Assembly: GCA_030737835.1 (NCBI GenBank)
Contig: JAUJYN010000013.1
Location: 3,429,759 to 3,493,758, forward strand
From: Acorus gramineus
Taxonomy: Eukaryota > Streptophyta > Magnoliopsida > Acorales > Acoraceae
Direction of reading: 5' to 3'
DNA: 64,000 nt
A model generated the notes under the pieces. It ran no database searches, was not told the DNA's origin, and was given only the letters and a program-made list of their open reading frames with translations. Below, in pieces: positions 1 to 10,237 of the stretch (its first letter is position 1; every line of letters starts with the position of its first letter). The translations under genes and the position numbers were made by a program.

Positions 1-1040
1 GCTTTTGTGATGCCTTGAGATGGTCAGTGGGCCATGGTGGTCGGGTGAGGTTTTGGAGGGATATTTGGGTTGGCGATTCTCCATTGCAAGAGAGATTCCC
101 AGACTTGTTCAATGTTGCTTCGTTATAGGAGGGTCTGGTAAATCAGTTTTGGTCAGTTGGGACAGGAGATGGGCAATGGATGGTCGGGTATAGGCGTCAT
201 TTGCTTGCTGATGAGGAGGAACTCCATCTTGGGATTCTTCGTGAACTAGAGGGATTAGAGATCTCAACGGACAGGGAGGATTGTGCTCTTTGGCGCCCAA
301 ATCAGTCCTCGGGCTTCTCGGTGCGTACTTCTTATGCATGGTGGCACAGACACATTCCACAACATGAGGCGACTGCATGGAAATTCAGAGAAATTTGGAA
401 ACCCAAGATTCCACTGAAAGTTAAATTCTTTATATGGTTGATGTATCAGGGGAAGCTCCTCACAAAGGCTTATAGGGCAAAATGGGCACCACACGAGAAT
501 GCATCATGCCCGTTGTGCGGGCAAGGGGAGAAAACTACCGAACACCTTATGATTGAATGTTTGGTGTCTAAACGGATTTGGCTTAGGATGACGGTGGCAA
601 CTGAGCTCCCGGCGGTCTGCTCATCCATGGAGGAGTTATGGCAAGCAGGCAAGAGTCTTAGCACGTATCGGGACAAGAGCGCTAGAGCTAAGATATCACA
701 GATCTTGATCCCTGCGGTGACTTGGGCAATTTGGCTCGCTCGCAATCATTTGATTTTTAGAGGCACTCCAGTATATGAGGAGAACATTTGGGTTTCGATT
801 GAGAACTTCGTTAAAGCGTGGGGTCTCTCTTGCGTTGGTGCGAAGAGGATGACTTTTATCAGGGAGAGATTACATGATGAAGAGTAGTTTGTTTTGAATG
901 TCTTTTTTTTTTTATCAAGAGATAGAGTAGACATCTCCTCTACTCTTATTTTCCTTGGTATATCTTTTATACTTATGCTCTTTTATTTGAGCATCCCCTT
1001 TCTTTAAAATATACCTACCATTTCATTAAAAAAAAAAAAA
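1..1040 (+). mobile_element. 3' end of a LINE (non-LTR retrotransposon), 5' part outside window
   Basis: The stretch carries the C-terminal coding end of a plant LINE reverse-transcriptase polyprotein followed by a 3' UTR and an A-run (1028-1040). The A-tail fixes the strand. Two small hairpins lie in the 3' UTR: AGAGTAG at 923-929 pairs with CTACTCT at 939-945, and a TGCTC/GAGCA pair lies near 976-992. Such 3' stem-loops can serve LINE RT recognition; that role is inferred. The element ends about 400 bp upstream of the protease start codon, so it abuts that gene's promoter. Confidence 0.85.
3..887 (+). pseudogene. LINE RT C-terminus with zf-RVT domain (pseudogene)
   Basis: The readable frame from 180 to 887 gives 235 residues with the zf-RVT module common to plant LINE ORF2 proteins: FSVRTSYAWW, then WKPKIPLKVKFFIW, then the zinc ligands CPLCGQGEKTTEHLMIEC. 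The same family signature extends upstream (W-R-D-I-W-V-G at about 55-75, then FPDLFNVASL), but a TAG at 127-129 interrupts it, so the copy is not intact. The methionine at 180 is internal to the family and not a true start. The domain presumably binds element RNA. No RT or endonuclease domain is present because the window begins downstream of them. Confidence 0.85.
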
Positions 1041-1217
1041 CATTTTTCCTATATTCGTGGCTTCTCCAATCTCCATCCAGATTTCCAAAGTCAAGAGTAT
1101 AGTTTGTAGAGACTTGAAAACCAACGCCGGTGAGAGAGATTGATGAGAACCGAAATTACAGGACCTGTTAAAACACACGGCATATCATCATCTCCATATA
1201 TTTTATTCTAAATCATG

Positions 1218-1226
1218 TATATAAAA
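1218..1226 (+). promoter_or_regulatory. TATA box candidate for the aspartic protease gene
   Basis: TATATAAAA lies 224 bp upstream of the ATG at 1450 and is followed by a pyrimidine-rich leader (1230-1300). It is the best TATA match between the LINE tail and the start codon. The implied 5' UTR is about 190 nt. This is inference from spacing only. Confidence 0.4.
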
Positions 1227-1449
1227 TGAACTTTTTTTTAATCAACTTAATTAGTACTCTCTTCCCCTTCTCCACTTCTGTTCATCTTCTGTTTAGACCC
1301 ACTTCTCCAAAACGGAATTCTTGGATTTCTTCATCTGGGTTATTCAATTCAATCCAAATAAAGAAAACCCAGATAAAAAAAAACAAAGTTTTGATTGAGT
1401 AGGAGCTCCAATTCTCGGTGAAAAACCCATAAAAAACCAATCTTTGACA

Positions 1450-2964
1450 ATGATCGTCTCCTCCAAACCAGCTCTTCTCGTCTTCCTCCTCCTCTTCTTC
1501 CTCGCATCATCAGCCGTCCGAAACACGACCAACGGCGGGATCCCCCTCCGGGGGATCGAGCTTCCCCAGCATCCGAGCTTCAATTCAATGACTCCATCAA
1601 TCCCCGACTGCGGTCTCTCTTCAACACCCACATCTCCGCCTCCGCCATTGAAGCTCCAACTCAATCACATAACGACCCACCAAACACCCAACAAGGATTC
1701 CCTCACCCACTCCACCCACCGAGACCTCCTCCGCATCCACAACCACCACCGCCGCCGCCGCCGCCAACTCGCCGCCGCAGACCCACCCTCGCAACCCCCA
1801 GAACTGGTGGCGACGCTGGAGTCCGGGCTCTCCCTCGGCTCCGGCGAGTACTTCATGGACGTCTATGTGGGCACCCCCCCGAAGCACTTCTCTCTCATCC
1901 TCGACACCGGCAGCGACCTCAACTGGCTCCAGTGCCTCCCCTGCCACGACTGCTTCGCCCAGTCCGGCCCCCTCTACGACCCCCTCAACTCCTCCTCCTT
2001 TCGCAACCTCACCTGCCGCGACCAACGGTGCGCGCTCGTCTCTCCCCCCGACGCGGCCGAGCCCTGCTCGTCCGACGACCAACCCTGCCCGTACTTCTAC
2101 TGGTACGGCGACCGCTCCAACACCACCGGCGACTTTGCGACCGAGACGCTCACCGTGAACCTGACCGGCCCGGGTGGGGGCGACGGGTCCGCAGCGCGGG
2201 TCGTCGAGGGGTTCATGTTCGGGTGCGGGCACTGGAACCGCGGCCTCTTCCGCGGGGCCGCGGGCCTGCTCGGGCTGGGCCGCGGCCCGCTCTCGTTCGC
2301 GTCGCAGATGCGCGCCCTCCACGGCCACGGCGCCGCCTTCTCGTACTGCCTCGTCGACCGCTTCGCGGGGCCCGGCGTGTCGAGCCGGCTCGTCTTCGGC
2401 GAGGACCCGGACCTGCTCGCGCACCCGAACCTGAACTACACCGCGCTCGTCAAGCACCCGGTCGATGACATTGACAACACGTTCTACTACGTTGACGTGA
2501 AGGCGTTCGTTGTTGGCGGGGAGGCGCTCGACGTGCCCGCGGCCGCGTTCATGGCGGGGGGCACGATCGTCGACTCGGGGACGACGCTTTCATACTTTGC
2601 GGAGCCCGTGTACGGGGCGATCAGGGCAGCGTTTAAGCGGGGGGTGCAGAATTACGAGGCAGTGGACGGGTTCCTGATTGGCGCGCCATGCTTCAATGTG
2701 TCATCGGGAGCGGCGGGTTTGGGGGAATTGGGGTTGCCAGGGTTCGAGATCGTGTTTGGGGACGGGGCGGTGTGGGCCTTCCCAGTGGAGAATTACTTCA
2801 TACGGATGGAGCCGCAGAACGACGTCGTGTGCCTCGCGATGCTCGGGACGCCGAAGGACTCGTTGTCGATCATAGGGAACTATCAGCAGCAGAACTTCCA
2901 TGTCATGTATGATGTGAAGAGGTCTCGGCTTGGGTACGCCCCCATGAATTGCGCAGATGTGTAA
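1450..2964 (+). CDS. Nepenthesin-type aspartic protease (pepsin family A1), secreted
   Basis: An intronless gene for 504 residues. The frame is open from a TTG at 1444, but the first ATG is at 1450 with A at -3, so I place the start there. The N-terminus (MIVSSKPALLVFLLLFFLAS) is a signal peptide. A basic, proline- and histidine-rich propeptide follows (about residues 60-120). The two catalytic motifs are DTGSD at residue 152 and DSGTT at residue 375. Between them lies a Cys-rich nepenthesin-type insert (CLPCHDC...CRDQRC...CSSDDQPC) and the flap region YWYGD. Several N-glycosylation sequons are present (NSS, NLT, NTT, NVS). The protein ends soon after IIGNYQQQNFHVMYD, as usual for the family. 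It should be a secretory or apoplastic endopeptidase; substrate unknown. Codons are extremely GC-rich from about 1750 to 2650. A MITE begins 8 bp after the stop codon. Confidence 0.93.
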   Translation: MIVSSKPALLVFLLLFFLASSAVRNTTNGGIPLRGIELPQHPSFNSMTPSIPDCGLSSTPTSPPPPLKLQLNHITTHQTPNKDSLTHSTHRDLLRIHNHHRRRRRQLAAADPPSQPPELVATLESGLSLGSGEYFMDVYVGTPPKHFSLILDTGSDLNWLQCLPCHDCFAQSGPLYDPLNSSSFRNLTCRDQRCALVSPPDAAEPCSSDDQPCPYFYWYGDRSNTTGDFATETLTVNLTGPGGGDGSAARVVEGFMFGCGHWNRGLFRGAAGLLGLGRGPLSFASQMRALHGHGAAFSYCLVDRFAGPGVSSRLVFGEDPDLLAHPNLNYTALVKHPVDDIDNTFYYVDVKAFVVGGEALDVPAAAFMAGGTIVDSGTTLSYFAEPVYGAIRAAFKRGVQNYEAVDGFLIGAPCFNVSSGAAGLGELGLPGFEIVFGDGAVWAFPVENYFIRMEPQNDVVCLAMLGTPKDSLSIIGNYQQQNFHVMYDVKRSRLGYAPMNCADV

Positions 2965-2971
2965 AACATGA
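2961..2971. repeat. Left 11-bp target-site duplication spanning the protease stop codon
   Basis: GTAAAACATGA is repeated exactly at 3203-3213. The left copy contains the protease stop codon TAA (2962-2964). The MITE at 2972-3202 therefore inserted just downstream of the stop and left the reading frame intact. Confidence 0.85.
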
Positions 2972-3202
2972 GACTGGATTCAGTCAATTGAACTGGACAT
3001 CTCTTTAATCGAACTGCATAATGTATAAATCGAACTGCATAATTAATTATTGGGTATATATTTCATTATATATTTCATTTTCTAACTATAATCAGTATCC
3101 AATAGAAGAGTTAAATATATATCCAACAATTGGTTGTGCAGTTCGATTTATACGTTGTGTAGTCCGATTAAAAGGGTGTTCAATTCCGTGCTGACCAAAC
3201 TC
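2972..3202. mobile_element. Foldback MITE (11-bp TSD) in the protease 3' UTR
   Basis: A 231-bp element with imperfect inverted arms: TCGAACTGCATAA and ATTGGGTATATATTT on the left are mirrored on the right as GTGCAGTTCGATTTATA and TATATATCCAACAATTGG. It is flanked by 11-bp direct repeats (2961-2971, 3203-3213). It belongs to the same family as 5547-5863 and more loosely 34436-34677. TSDs of 9-11 bp suggest mobilisation by Mutator-like transposases. It supplies most of the likely protease 3' UTR. Confidence 0.85.
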
Positions 3203-3213
3203 GTAAAACATGA

Positions 3214-4218
3214 AAAGTGGGTTTTTTTTTGTTTTTTTGTTTAATATATATATAGTTTTGTAAGCATTAACAGATTTTGATTTTATGTCTCATTGAATGA
3301 TATAAATAAGAGTTAAGTGATCTCTGTTTCATGAACTGTTCTACATTCTTGAGTCATGATTTGATTCAGATTTGTGTCCCACCAGACTCCCAACAAATGC
3401 AGATCTTTATCTGTTAACACAGATTTGTAAGACCATTCTATCATAATTGACAATATTTAAACTTCCAATTTGGATGCTGTTGGGCATAGTAGTCCTTTCT
3501 AGTCTTTTAATGAGGGCTGTTACATATTTTTTTTCTGTTTACTGTTTTGTGTTTAGTCTCACATCCGTTGTCAAATAAAACATAATAATTTTCACTTCTC
3601 CACATAATTTAGTGGATCTACCTAATTTTATGAAATTGGTGTATACACTTCATTGTATGAAAAATATATATTCATTAAATAAAATATACACATTTAAGAA
3701 AAAATCAAAAGAACATGAGGAGTGAGGACCTCATGTGGGACTATCTATAACCGGGGTTGTAAGTAAAATTAACCTTATTTCAGTAAATGAAATATATAAT
3801 TTCTTATATTTTTGTGGGTTAGGATTAATCCTTTTTTTATCTTGCTGAATCTGAATATCATTGCTAACTAATTAAGCATGTTTGGAATGTTAAATGTGAA
3901 TTTCATTGGGCATACTGGACTCATTTTTATTCTTCAGTGTTCTGTATTAATATTGTCACAAACTTATGGTGACAGAAAAAAAATGTCATGGAGGAAGACC
4001 AAATTTTTTTTACTGTTGAACAATAAATTTTAATTCTGATTTGTTTCTCTTGATCGCAATATTATTCACATTTTACATGTATTAAAACATTAGATCAAGA
4101 GATGTGCTTCTCGGATTGGCATGTTTATGGCTTAACAGTTTTCAAATATCCAAAGAATGGTTTTAAATGCCTTATTTTATAATGGGGAAAAAAATTCAAA
4201 CATTCCATGCATTTATTG
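3214..4218. other. AT-rich intergenic DNA
   Basis: No credible coding or RNA gene seen on either strand. Homopolymer T/A runs only. Confidence 0.6.
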
Positions 4219-5064
4219 TGTTGGGATTATGTCTTGATCTGGTGTATCAACATCAGATAGCCATGATGAAACCATATTAGGGTGGACATAATTGATAATT
4301 AGTTAAGATTTTATCTTAATTAAGATATAAAGTGAATCTCCTTAAATCAGGGAAACATATTTGTTTTTAGGAGATTACTTAGAGAGCAAGTTATTTATTC
4401 ATATAAATATCCTCTAGGGTTTCAGGGTAAAACTTGGCATGGCTTGACACAATGTAAAGATCCATATAAGAGAGGTTGAGATGGTTCAAGAGAGGGTAAC
4501 TCAATGAGAGAGTTTGCAAGGCCTTTTTGTATCTTAACTATCACAGTTGATTCTTTGTTTACGCCCCGTGGATGTAGGCCTAGGCCGAATAACATATTTT
4601 TTTGTGTTCTTCGTGTGATGGTATTCCGTTCTTGTGTATGATCTCGTATTTTAACGATAGCTTCCGCGTATTCGTTTCCCAATAACTGGTATCAGAGCTC
4701 CAGATTTCAATCTAGGAGGATGAGATCACGGGGCGTAAACAAAGAATCCACTATGATAGCTGAGATACAAAAAGGCTTTACAAACTCTCTCATTGAGTTA
4801 CCCTCTCTTGAACCATCTCAACCTCTCTTATATGGATCTCTATATTGTGTCAAGCCATGCCAAGTTTTACCCTGAAACTATATGAATAAATAACTTCTAA
4901 GTAATCTCCTAAAAAAACAAATCTGTTTCCTTGATTTTAGGAGATTCACTTTATATCTTAATTAAGATCAAATCTTAAATAATTATCAATTAAGTGCCCA
5001 TCCTAATATGGTTTCATCATTGCCGTCCGATGTTGATACACCGGATCGAGATATAATCCCAACA
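4219..5064. mobile_element. Palindromic LTR unit: LTR - PBS - inverted truncated LTR
   Basis: A 466-bp LTR (4219-4684) starts TGTTGGGATTATG and ends TCCCAATA (expected TCCCAACA). It is followed two bases later by a methionine-tRNA primer binding site, TGGTATCAGAGC, at 4687-4698. After 28 bp the LTR reappears in inverted orientation (4727-5064), lacking its last ~115 bp. Arms 4219-4570 and 4727-5064 pair with only scattered mismatches and small indels around a 156-bp loop. The flanks TATTG (4214-4218) and CATTG (5065-5069) match 4 of 5, like one TSD for the whole palindrome. No element coding sequence remains. Confidence 0.85.
4687..4698 (+). other. Retroelement primer binding site (initiator Met tRNA)
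   Basis: TGGTATCAGAGC immediately follows the LTR end at 4684. This is the standard plant LTR-retrotransposon priming sequence. It fixes the left LTR as a 5' LTR read on the + strand. Confidence 0.85.
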
Positions 5065-5535
5065 CATTGATTTTTCAGGCAAGCCACAAGAAACACTAAC
5101 ATAGGATGTTCTCATTTTTTCATTGTTTCACTTTATAAGTTACAAATAGACATTGCTTTTTTTATGGTAAATGATTCAACTCACTGAAGAAGATGCAAGG
5201 TTTCAAGAGAATAAAAAAGGTTGGCTTTTGGAGGACCATAGTGTTTGAACCATCTGTTAATATTGGAATGTTGAATGGAATTGCCATTCTGGAGCCATAT
5301 CTGGTTATGGAAGTTGGTTTCTAGTGGAAATTCCAACTTCACTAATTATATATGTCACACGTCACATATATTTCATGTTATTTTTAAGCCTCAGTGGATG
5401 GATAGGGGACTGTTATGAAAGACTGCCAATCAAGACCCATTCCCATTCACATACAGTTATGCCATTCTTTTACAAATTGTATTGACAATTGATTTTTTAT
5501 GTATAGGTTATTCATATTCCATAAAAACCTTGGCA
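5065..5535. other. AT-rich intergenic DNA
   Basis: No gene or structured repeat that I can support between the palindromic LTR unit and the next MITE. Confidence 0.6.
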
Positions 5536-5546
5536 TTGTTTTCTTG

Positions 5547-5863
5547 AGACCGGATCCAGTCCTGACTGGATCTGGTCAGTTCGGTCAGTACCGAACTAGA
5601 CAACGTACAAACCAAACTGTACAATCTATAAATCGAATTACACAATCAATTGTTGGGTATATATTTTACTCTCCTATTGGATACTGATGATACTTAGGAA
5701 TTCATATTTTTTTCAATAGCTGATTGAATCCAATAAGAGAGTAAAATATATACCCAACAAATGGTTGTGCAGTTCGATTTATAGGTGATGCAGTTCAATT
5801 TGCACGTTGTCCAGTTCGATACTGACTGAACTAACTGGATTCAGTCCTAACTGGATCCGGTCC
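5547..5863. mobile_element. Foldback MITE with ~145-bp inverted arms, 11-bp TSD
   Basis: A 317-bp near-palindrome beginning GACCGGATCCAGT and ending with its reverse complement. The arms share GTTGGGTATATATTTTACTC and ATAAATCGAA. The flanks TTGTTTTCTTG at 5536-5546 and 5864-5874 are an exact 11-bp duplication. It is the best-preserved copy in the window of the family at 2972-3202. Confidence 0.9.
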
Positions 5864-6089
5864 TTGTTTTCTTGTCTATCAAGTTCTGTTGAACAAAAAC
5901 AGATAAATAAAGAAAGAAGTATAAAGTATTACCTCATTTAGGTTCCAGGGCGGCAGGACCTACATTGCTTTGAAAGTAAAACTTTGTAATATTTTTTGTC
6001 TATAAATGATCAATGGTGACTTCTCATATTCAAATATTCAATGAAGAAATTTTTTTTCCACCGACTACACCAACATACATATTGACCGT

Positions 6090-6605
6090 TGTGTTCCAGG
6101 TATAACCCCTTACTTTTTTTGATGTCCATATAACCCCCTAAAAATACCTATATAAATTTAAATAGCCTCTTCAGTTAAATTTTCGTTGGCGGATGAAGAA
6201 TATTTTATGAATATTCTGTTTGGTTAATCCTGATTGAAAACACAATATATATAAAAAAAAACCTACAATGTGTTAAAAATGTGAAAAAACTTTTTATAAA
6301 TGAAGATTTTACCCTCTGCATAGGGTTTATAATCTCAATGGAGGGGTAAAATCATCATTTATAGAGGGTTTTTCACATTTTTAAAGAATTGTAGGGGTAT
6401 TTTTGTATATTTTATTTTCAACAAGCGTTAACCAGATGAAATATTCACATAATATTTTTTATTTGTCAACGAAAATTTTACCTTAGGGGTTTATTTTGAT
6501 TTACATATATCTTTTCAGAGGGTTATATGAATTTCAAGAAAAGTCAGGGAGTAATATGTATTTTAGACCATTTACATGGAGTTATTTGAATTTTTCCCTA
6601 TTGTT
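6090..6605. mobile_element. Degraded foldback element, relative of 28742-29236
   Basis: The left part reads TATAACCCCTTACTTTTTTG...CATATAACCCCCT. The right part carries the reverse complement (GAGGGTTATATGAATTT...AAGTCAGGGAGTAAT) and ends AATTTTTCCC. The centre has a second inverted pair around GGGGTAAAATCATC. The same vocabulary (CCATATAACCCCCTGTAA) builds the arms of 28742-29236. Boundaries are approximate and no TSD was resolved. Confidence 0.6.
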
Positions 6606-6889
6606 TAAAATAATAGTCCATATGGAATGAAATGAAATGTAATCATCATTTAAAAACTAACTTTTTGTATGATCTCAGTGCAATTGGAATTGAAATAGGG
6701 AGTTAGTTAAATAAGAATGATAATCGATGAGTAACTATTTCAAATGGAGGCAAAAGAACAGGCACATTTCATTGTTCCATAGAGCATAGGACTACAAAAA
6801 GAAGGGCGCGTCTATCCCCACCAAATCTTTTTCTTACCCCACCAATAAAAAAAAAACGGTGTTTTTTCTATTCCCACCAATTCGGCCAG

Positions 6890-7010
6890 ATCGACCAAAC
6901 TTGATCGTCATTTTAAGTTTTTGGCGACCGAACTTGATCGTTATTTCATATTTTGGGCGACCTAACTTGGTCTCCATTTCAGGTTTCGGGCGATCGAACT
7001 TGGTTGAGTA
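6890..7010. repeat. 33-34-bp minisatellite, four units
   Basis: Units start at about 6890, 6924, 6957 and 6990. Each begins with a variant of GCGACCGAACTTGATCG followed by TTATTTCATATTTTGG. There is no coding potential. Confidence 0.75.
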
Positions 7011-7983
7011 GAATTTGTAATAAAGTTTTTAATTTTTTTTTCTTGAAAACTTAATCCCATGACGTGTATCCTCTTTGGATCTTTCATGCCATTCTAAGTC
7101 TGAGTTGTAATGTAGGAAAAATCAATTATTATTTTTAAATGTAGAACATAAGAACAATTTTTTTACATAAGTGACGGACAAATTTTTAAAAGCTAAATAT
7201 AAAATGTGTTTGGATCAACTGGTAGGTCTTTTTTATTTTTAAACAAAGAATCCGCTTAATTATGAATTCAAACGAAGCTTAAAAATGATATATATGTTTT
7301 GTTGGCGATTATTCGAAAGAATCCATGTACCATTTTATACCAGTTTACTCTGGCATACTTTATCAGGGGTTATCTAGGGCAAACAAACACAGCAAAATTC
7401 TTATCCGGGGTTATCTAGGGGCTTATACCCAAAACAAAAGGGGTAGGATAACAACGGGACCGGTCAGCATGGATCCACAAATTAACAAACGAGTGCTGTT
7501 ACACTCAGCTTATTTCTCAGTCTAAAACACAGTCCTATATACCACATTAGAAATCCAGTGAAGCATATACCTAGTTAGATGTTGTATATACCACATTAAA
7601 TATTTTCTTACACTTACTAAAAATGGGTTCATTTAACTCGAAATGAAGCGATATGCACTTTTTATCAAATCATATACCTCATTTGATGATGTTTACTATA
7701 TTTAAAAAAAAATGAAAACATGTGAGATCTGTGTTTTGGTTGGTGAATGTGACCGAGTCTAACATTTTTCTTAACAAATGGGTTGAAGCCTATGAGACAA
7801 GCCCAGAGGGCTTTTTCTACATTTTTTTTTGGCAGCCGTGTCGTTGACCACTAAGGCAAAGCCAAGATTAGGACATGTTGGTCATTGATTGTTTCATTCA
7901 AAACCTGATCCAAAGAGTACTTAAAAATTCAAACTTGTCTCGTCCTATTTTATTTTATTATGATTTTCAAACATTTTTTAACA
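7011..7983. other. AT-rich intergenic DNA left of the Mutator-like element
   Basis: A short direct duplication of GGGGTTATCTAGGG occurs at about 7367 and 7409. Nothing else is supportable. Confidence 0.55.
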
Positions 7984-7992
7984 ATTTTTTTT

Positions 7993-8121
7993 GGGAAAAT
8001 TAATTAGAGGTCCCCCATCTTATCCCTCATTATTTTTAGGTCCCTGGACCTTTTCAAGATATTTTTAGGTCCCTAACCCTTTATTTAATTATTTCTGGGT
8101 CCAAACTAACTGCTGCCGTTT
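7993..8121 (+). repeat. Left terminal inverted repeat of the MULE
   Basis: 129 bp, nearly identical to the reverse complement of 16959-17087. Internal landmarks are ATTTTTAGGTCCCTGG, CTTTTCAAGATATTT and ACTAACTGCTGCCGTTT. Confidence 0.93.
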
Positions 8122-8560
8122 CATCCCCCATACGAAATGTCCTTCCTACCCTCCCACTTAATCTTCCTCTCTCTCTCTCTCTCCCAATTCCCCCCCCCCA
8201 AATCTCTCTCCCCGAAAACCTCTCCTTTTCTCTTCAAAACCCTAAAAAACCTCCGATCGTCCACCCTTCGATCGTCCTCCCTCCATCGATTTCTGCATCC
8301 ATCGGTAGTGACACCCACGAACAAAGAATCCATCAACGGCAACGATCCTAGAAGCCCTCGCGACATCATCGACGGCGACGCCAACGATCCTCCACGGCCG
8401 CGACATCCTCCTCCTCAGAGTACGTCAAACTCTTCCCTTTCATCACCTGATATATAAAATGCATGATGATATGGATTTGCCTTTGGTGGATTTGTTGCTT
8501 ATGCTTTACAAATGCATGATTAACATCTTGGTTTGCATTGTTGTGTCGGTTAGTTTATTA

Positions 8561-8643
8561 GTACTCTGTAATATCCTAATAGTACATTGTTAAGCTTATT
8601 GGTGCACTAGTAAATCCTTGTGGTTCATTGTTAAACTAATGAT
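8561..8643 (+). repeat. 21-bp-periodic motif cluster 1 in the MULE
   Basis: Four units start near 8561, 8582, 8602 and 8623, each a variant of GTACATTGTTAA plus a 9-bp spacer. The cluster lies between the left TIR and the Ulp1 domain. Confidence 0.7.
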
Positions 8644-8957
8644 AGCATGTGTTGAAGTAAAATTACTTTAACAATTCATTTGATAGAGGAAGAGGAGGGT
8701 GAGGAGGAGGGGTAGGTGGAGGAGGAGGAGCTGTATAGGAGGGAAAAAAAGAAAGGATTGGCCATTGGAGGGTTTCTGAAGAGAGGACTGGACACTGTGA
8801 AGCTTGTGCAAAGAAAGTGAGGCCATTGGAGGGTTTATTGTTTCTTTTCTTGTTTGTATTTTAAAGCAGTTGTAATGTTTGATTCTTGCTTTTTATTTGT
8901 TTATGTGATTTTTTATGTGTTTATGTGTTTACATTTTTATTTTTGCACACTGTATAG

Positions 8958-9813
8958 GATTGAAAAATGGTTCGAATAGAGGATTTGACACCAAGAAGAA
9001 GTTCAAGCTTCATAATAACATGAATGATATCATTGTTCATACTTTAATTGTGATTTTTATCATATTACAGAAAAACCTGAACAACACAAACCTTTGCTAT
9101 GTTGATGGAGGTTCAGTCGAACAATATATGTCCAATTTTTCTTCTTTTTGCAAAGGATGCACTAGGGATATTTTAATGGATCTTGACATGATCTTAATGC
9201 CAGTCCACTCAAATGTTAAAGAGTGTAATCATTGGCATCTTTTGAAGGTTGACTTGAAGCAACATCAGTTCGTAGAGTATAACTCCATGAAAAACATCCC
9301 TGGTTTTATGGAAAGTACAAATAACTTGGTAAGTTCAGATCTTCTAATTTATGGTTTACTCTTACTTTTGTTTTGGACACACACACATTTGATTGACTGT
9401 ATTACTAACTAATAGTATATTGTTAGGAAATGTGGGTACCTTGTTAGGTAATATGAGTACATTGCTAATGTATCTTTGTTACAATGTGAACTATGCAGGT
9501 CATGTGGTTGAAAGTGTACTTCAAGAGGTATCATTCCATGGAAGTTGACAACTGGCCCACCATCAGGGATGAGGAATGCCCTGATCAGACAAATGGGTAA
9601 TTGTACTTCTATTCATTCTTCAACAATGCTCTAATAGTATGATATTATATAATTGTGTGATGTTTTAGGGTGGACTACGGCATGTTCATGATAAAATTTG
9701 GTGAACATCTTATCAAGAGGATGCTGTGGAATTTCGATCAAAGCGTTATCCCAAGATTCAGAGGTGAATATGCTGTCAAAATCCTTAGAAGATCAAAACT
9801 GAGGCTGCTATGA
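8958..9813 (+). pseudogene. Ulp1-like cysteine protease (peptidase C48) carried by the MULE, catalytic residues lost
   Basis: The C-terminal half of a C48 desumoylase-like domain can be read over three exons. The first is open to 9328 (donor GTAAGT), the second is 9499-9596 (acceptor TATGCAG), and the third is 9669-9813 (acceptor TTTTAG), ending at a TGA. Motifs in order are NHWHLLKVDL (catalytic His at 9230), VEYNSM where the family has D-S-M, and NGVDYGMFMIKF where the family has D-C-G. So the catalytic Asp is Asn (AAC at 9281) and the catalytic Cys is Tyr (TAC at 9676). Either change should abolish proteolysis. Joins are in frame. The upstream start is uncertain; a preceding exon may begin near 8137. 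The normal role would be SUMO or SUMO-like processing, but this copy looks dead. Confidence 0.8.
9415..9477 (+). repeat. 21-bp-periodic motif cluster 2, in Ulp1 intron
   Basis: Units at 9415, 9436 and 9457 (GTATATTGTTAGG, GTACCTTGTTAGG, GTACATTGCTAAT), inside the intron 9329-9498. Confidence 0.75.
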
Positions 9814-10060
9814 ATGGATAATAATGTTTGTTTTGGATGTATCTATTTTTCAAGTAAATTTAATTCACATCAAGTGTTTTGAATGAACAACAGTGTTATT
9901 AAGTAAATGTTGTGAATGATATAGTTGGGTTATGAGTGAATGTTGTGAATGATACAGTTGGGTTATGAATGAATGTTATGAATGATATAGTTGTGTTATG
10001 AGTAACAGATGTGTTATGAATGAAAAGATAAAAGGTGTGTTATGAAATCCAACAGAACCA

Positions 10061-10237
10061 GTATACTGTTAGTCAAATTTGGTACATTGTTATGATTGAC
10101 AGATGTATTATGAATAGAAAAATAGAGACTGCGTAATGAAATCCAATACAGTCAGTACACTGCTAGTCTAATAGATACACTTTTGATTACTATAAGTACA
10201 CTGTTAGATCATATGGGTACACTATTAGATACTACTC
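10061..10237 (+). repeat. 21-bp-periodic motif clusters 3 and 4, between the two MULE genes
   Basis: Units at 10061 and 10082, then at 10155, 10175, 10196 and 10217 (GTACACTGTTAGA-like). They lie between the convergent Ulp1 and transposase genes. An adjacent stretch (9900-10060) repeats TTATGAATGA-type words with looser spacing. Confidence 0.75.

Noticed and set aside
1621..2468. Opposite-strand and shifted frames over the protease gene (for example 278 residues on the minus strand)
   Set aside because: Shadows of a GC-rich coding sequence; no family resemblance.
4422..4682. 86-residue minus-strand frame
   Set aside because: Antisense of the LTR in the palindromic unit.
8137..8457. 106-residue frame at the MULE left end as a host gene
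   Set aside because: It lies just inside the TIR and is a low-complexity Ser/Pro leader; at most a MULE 5' exon.
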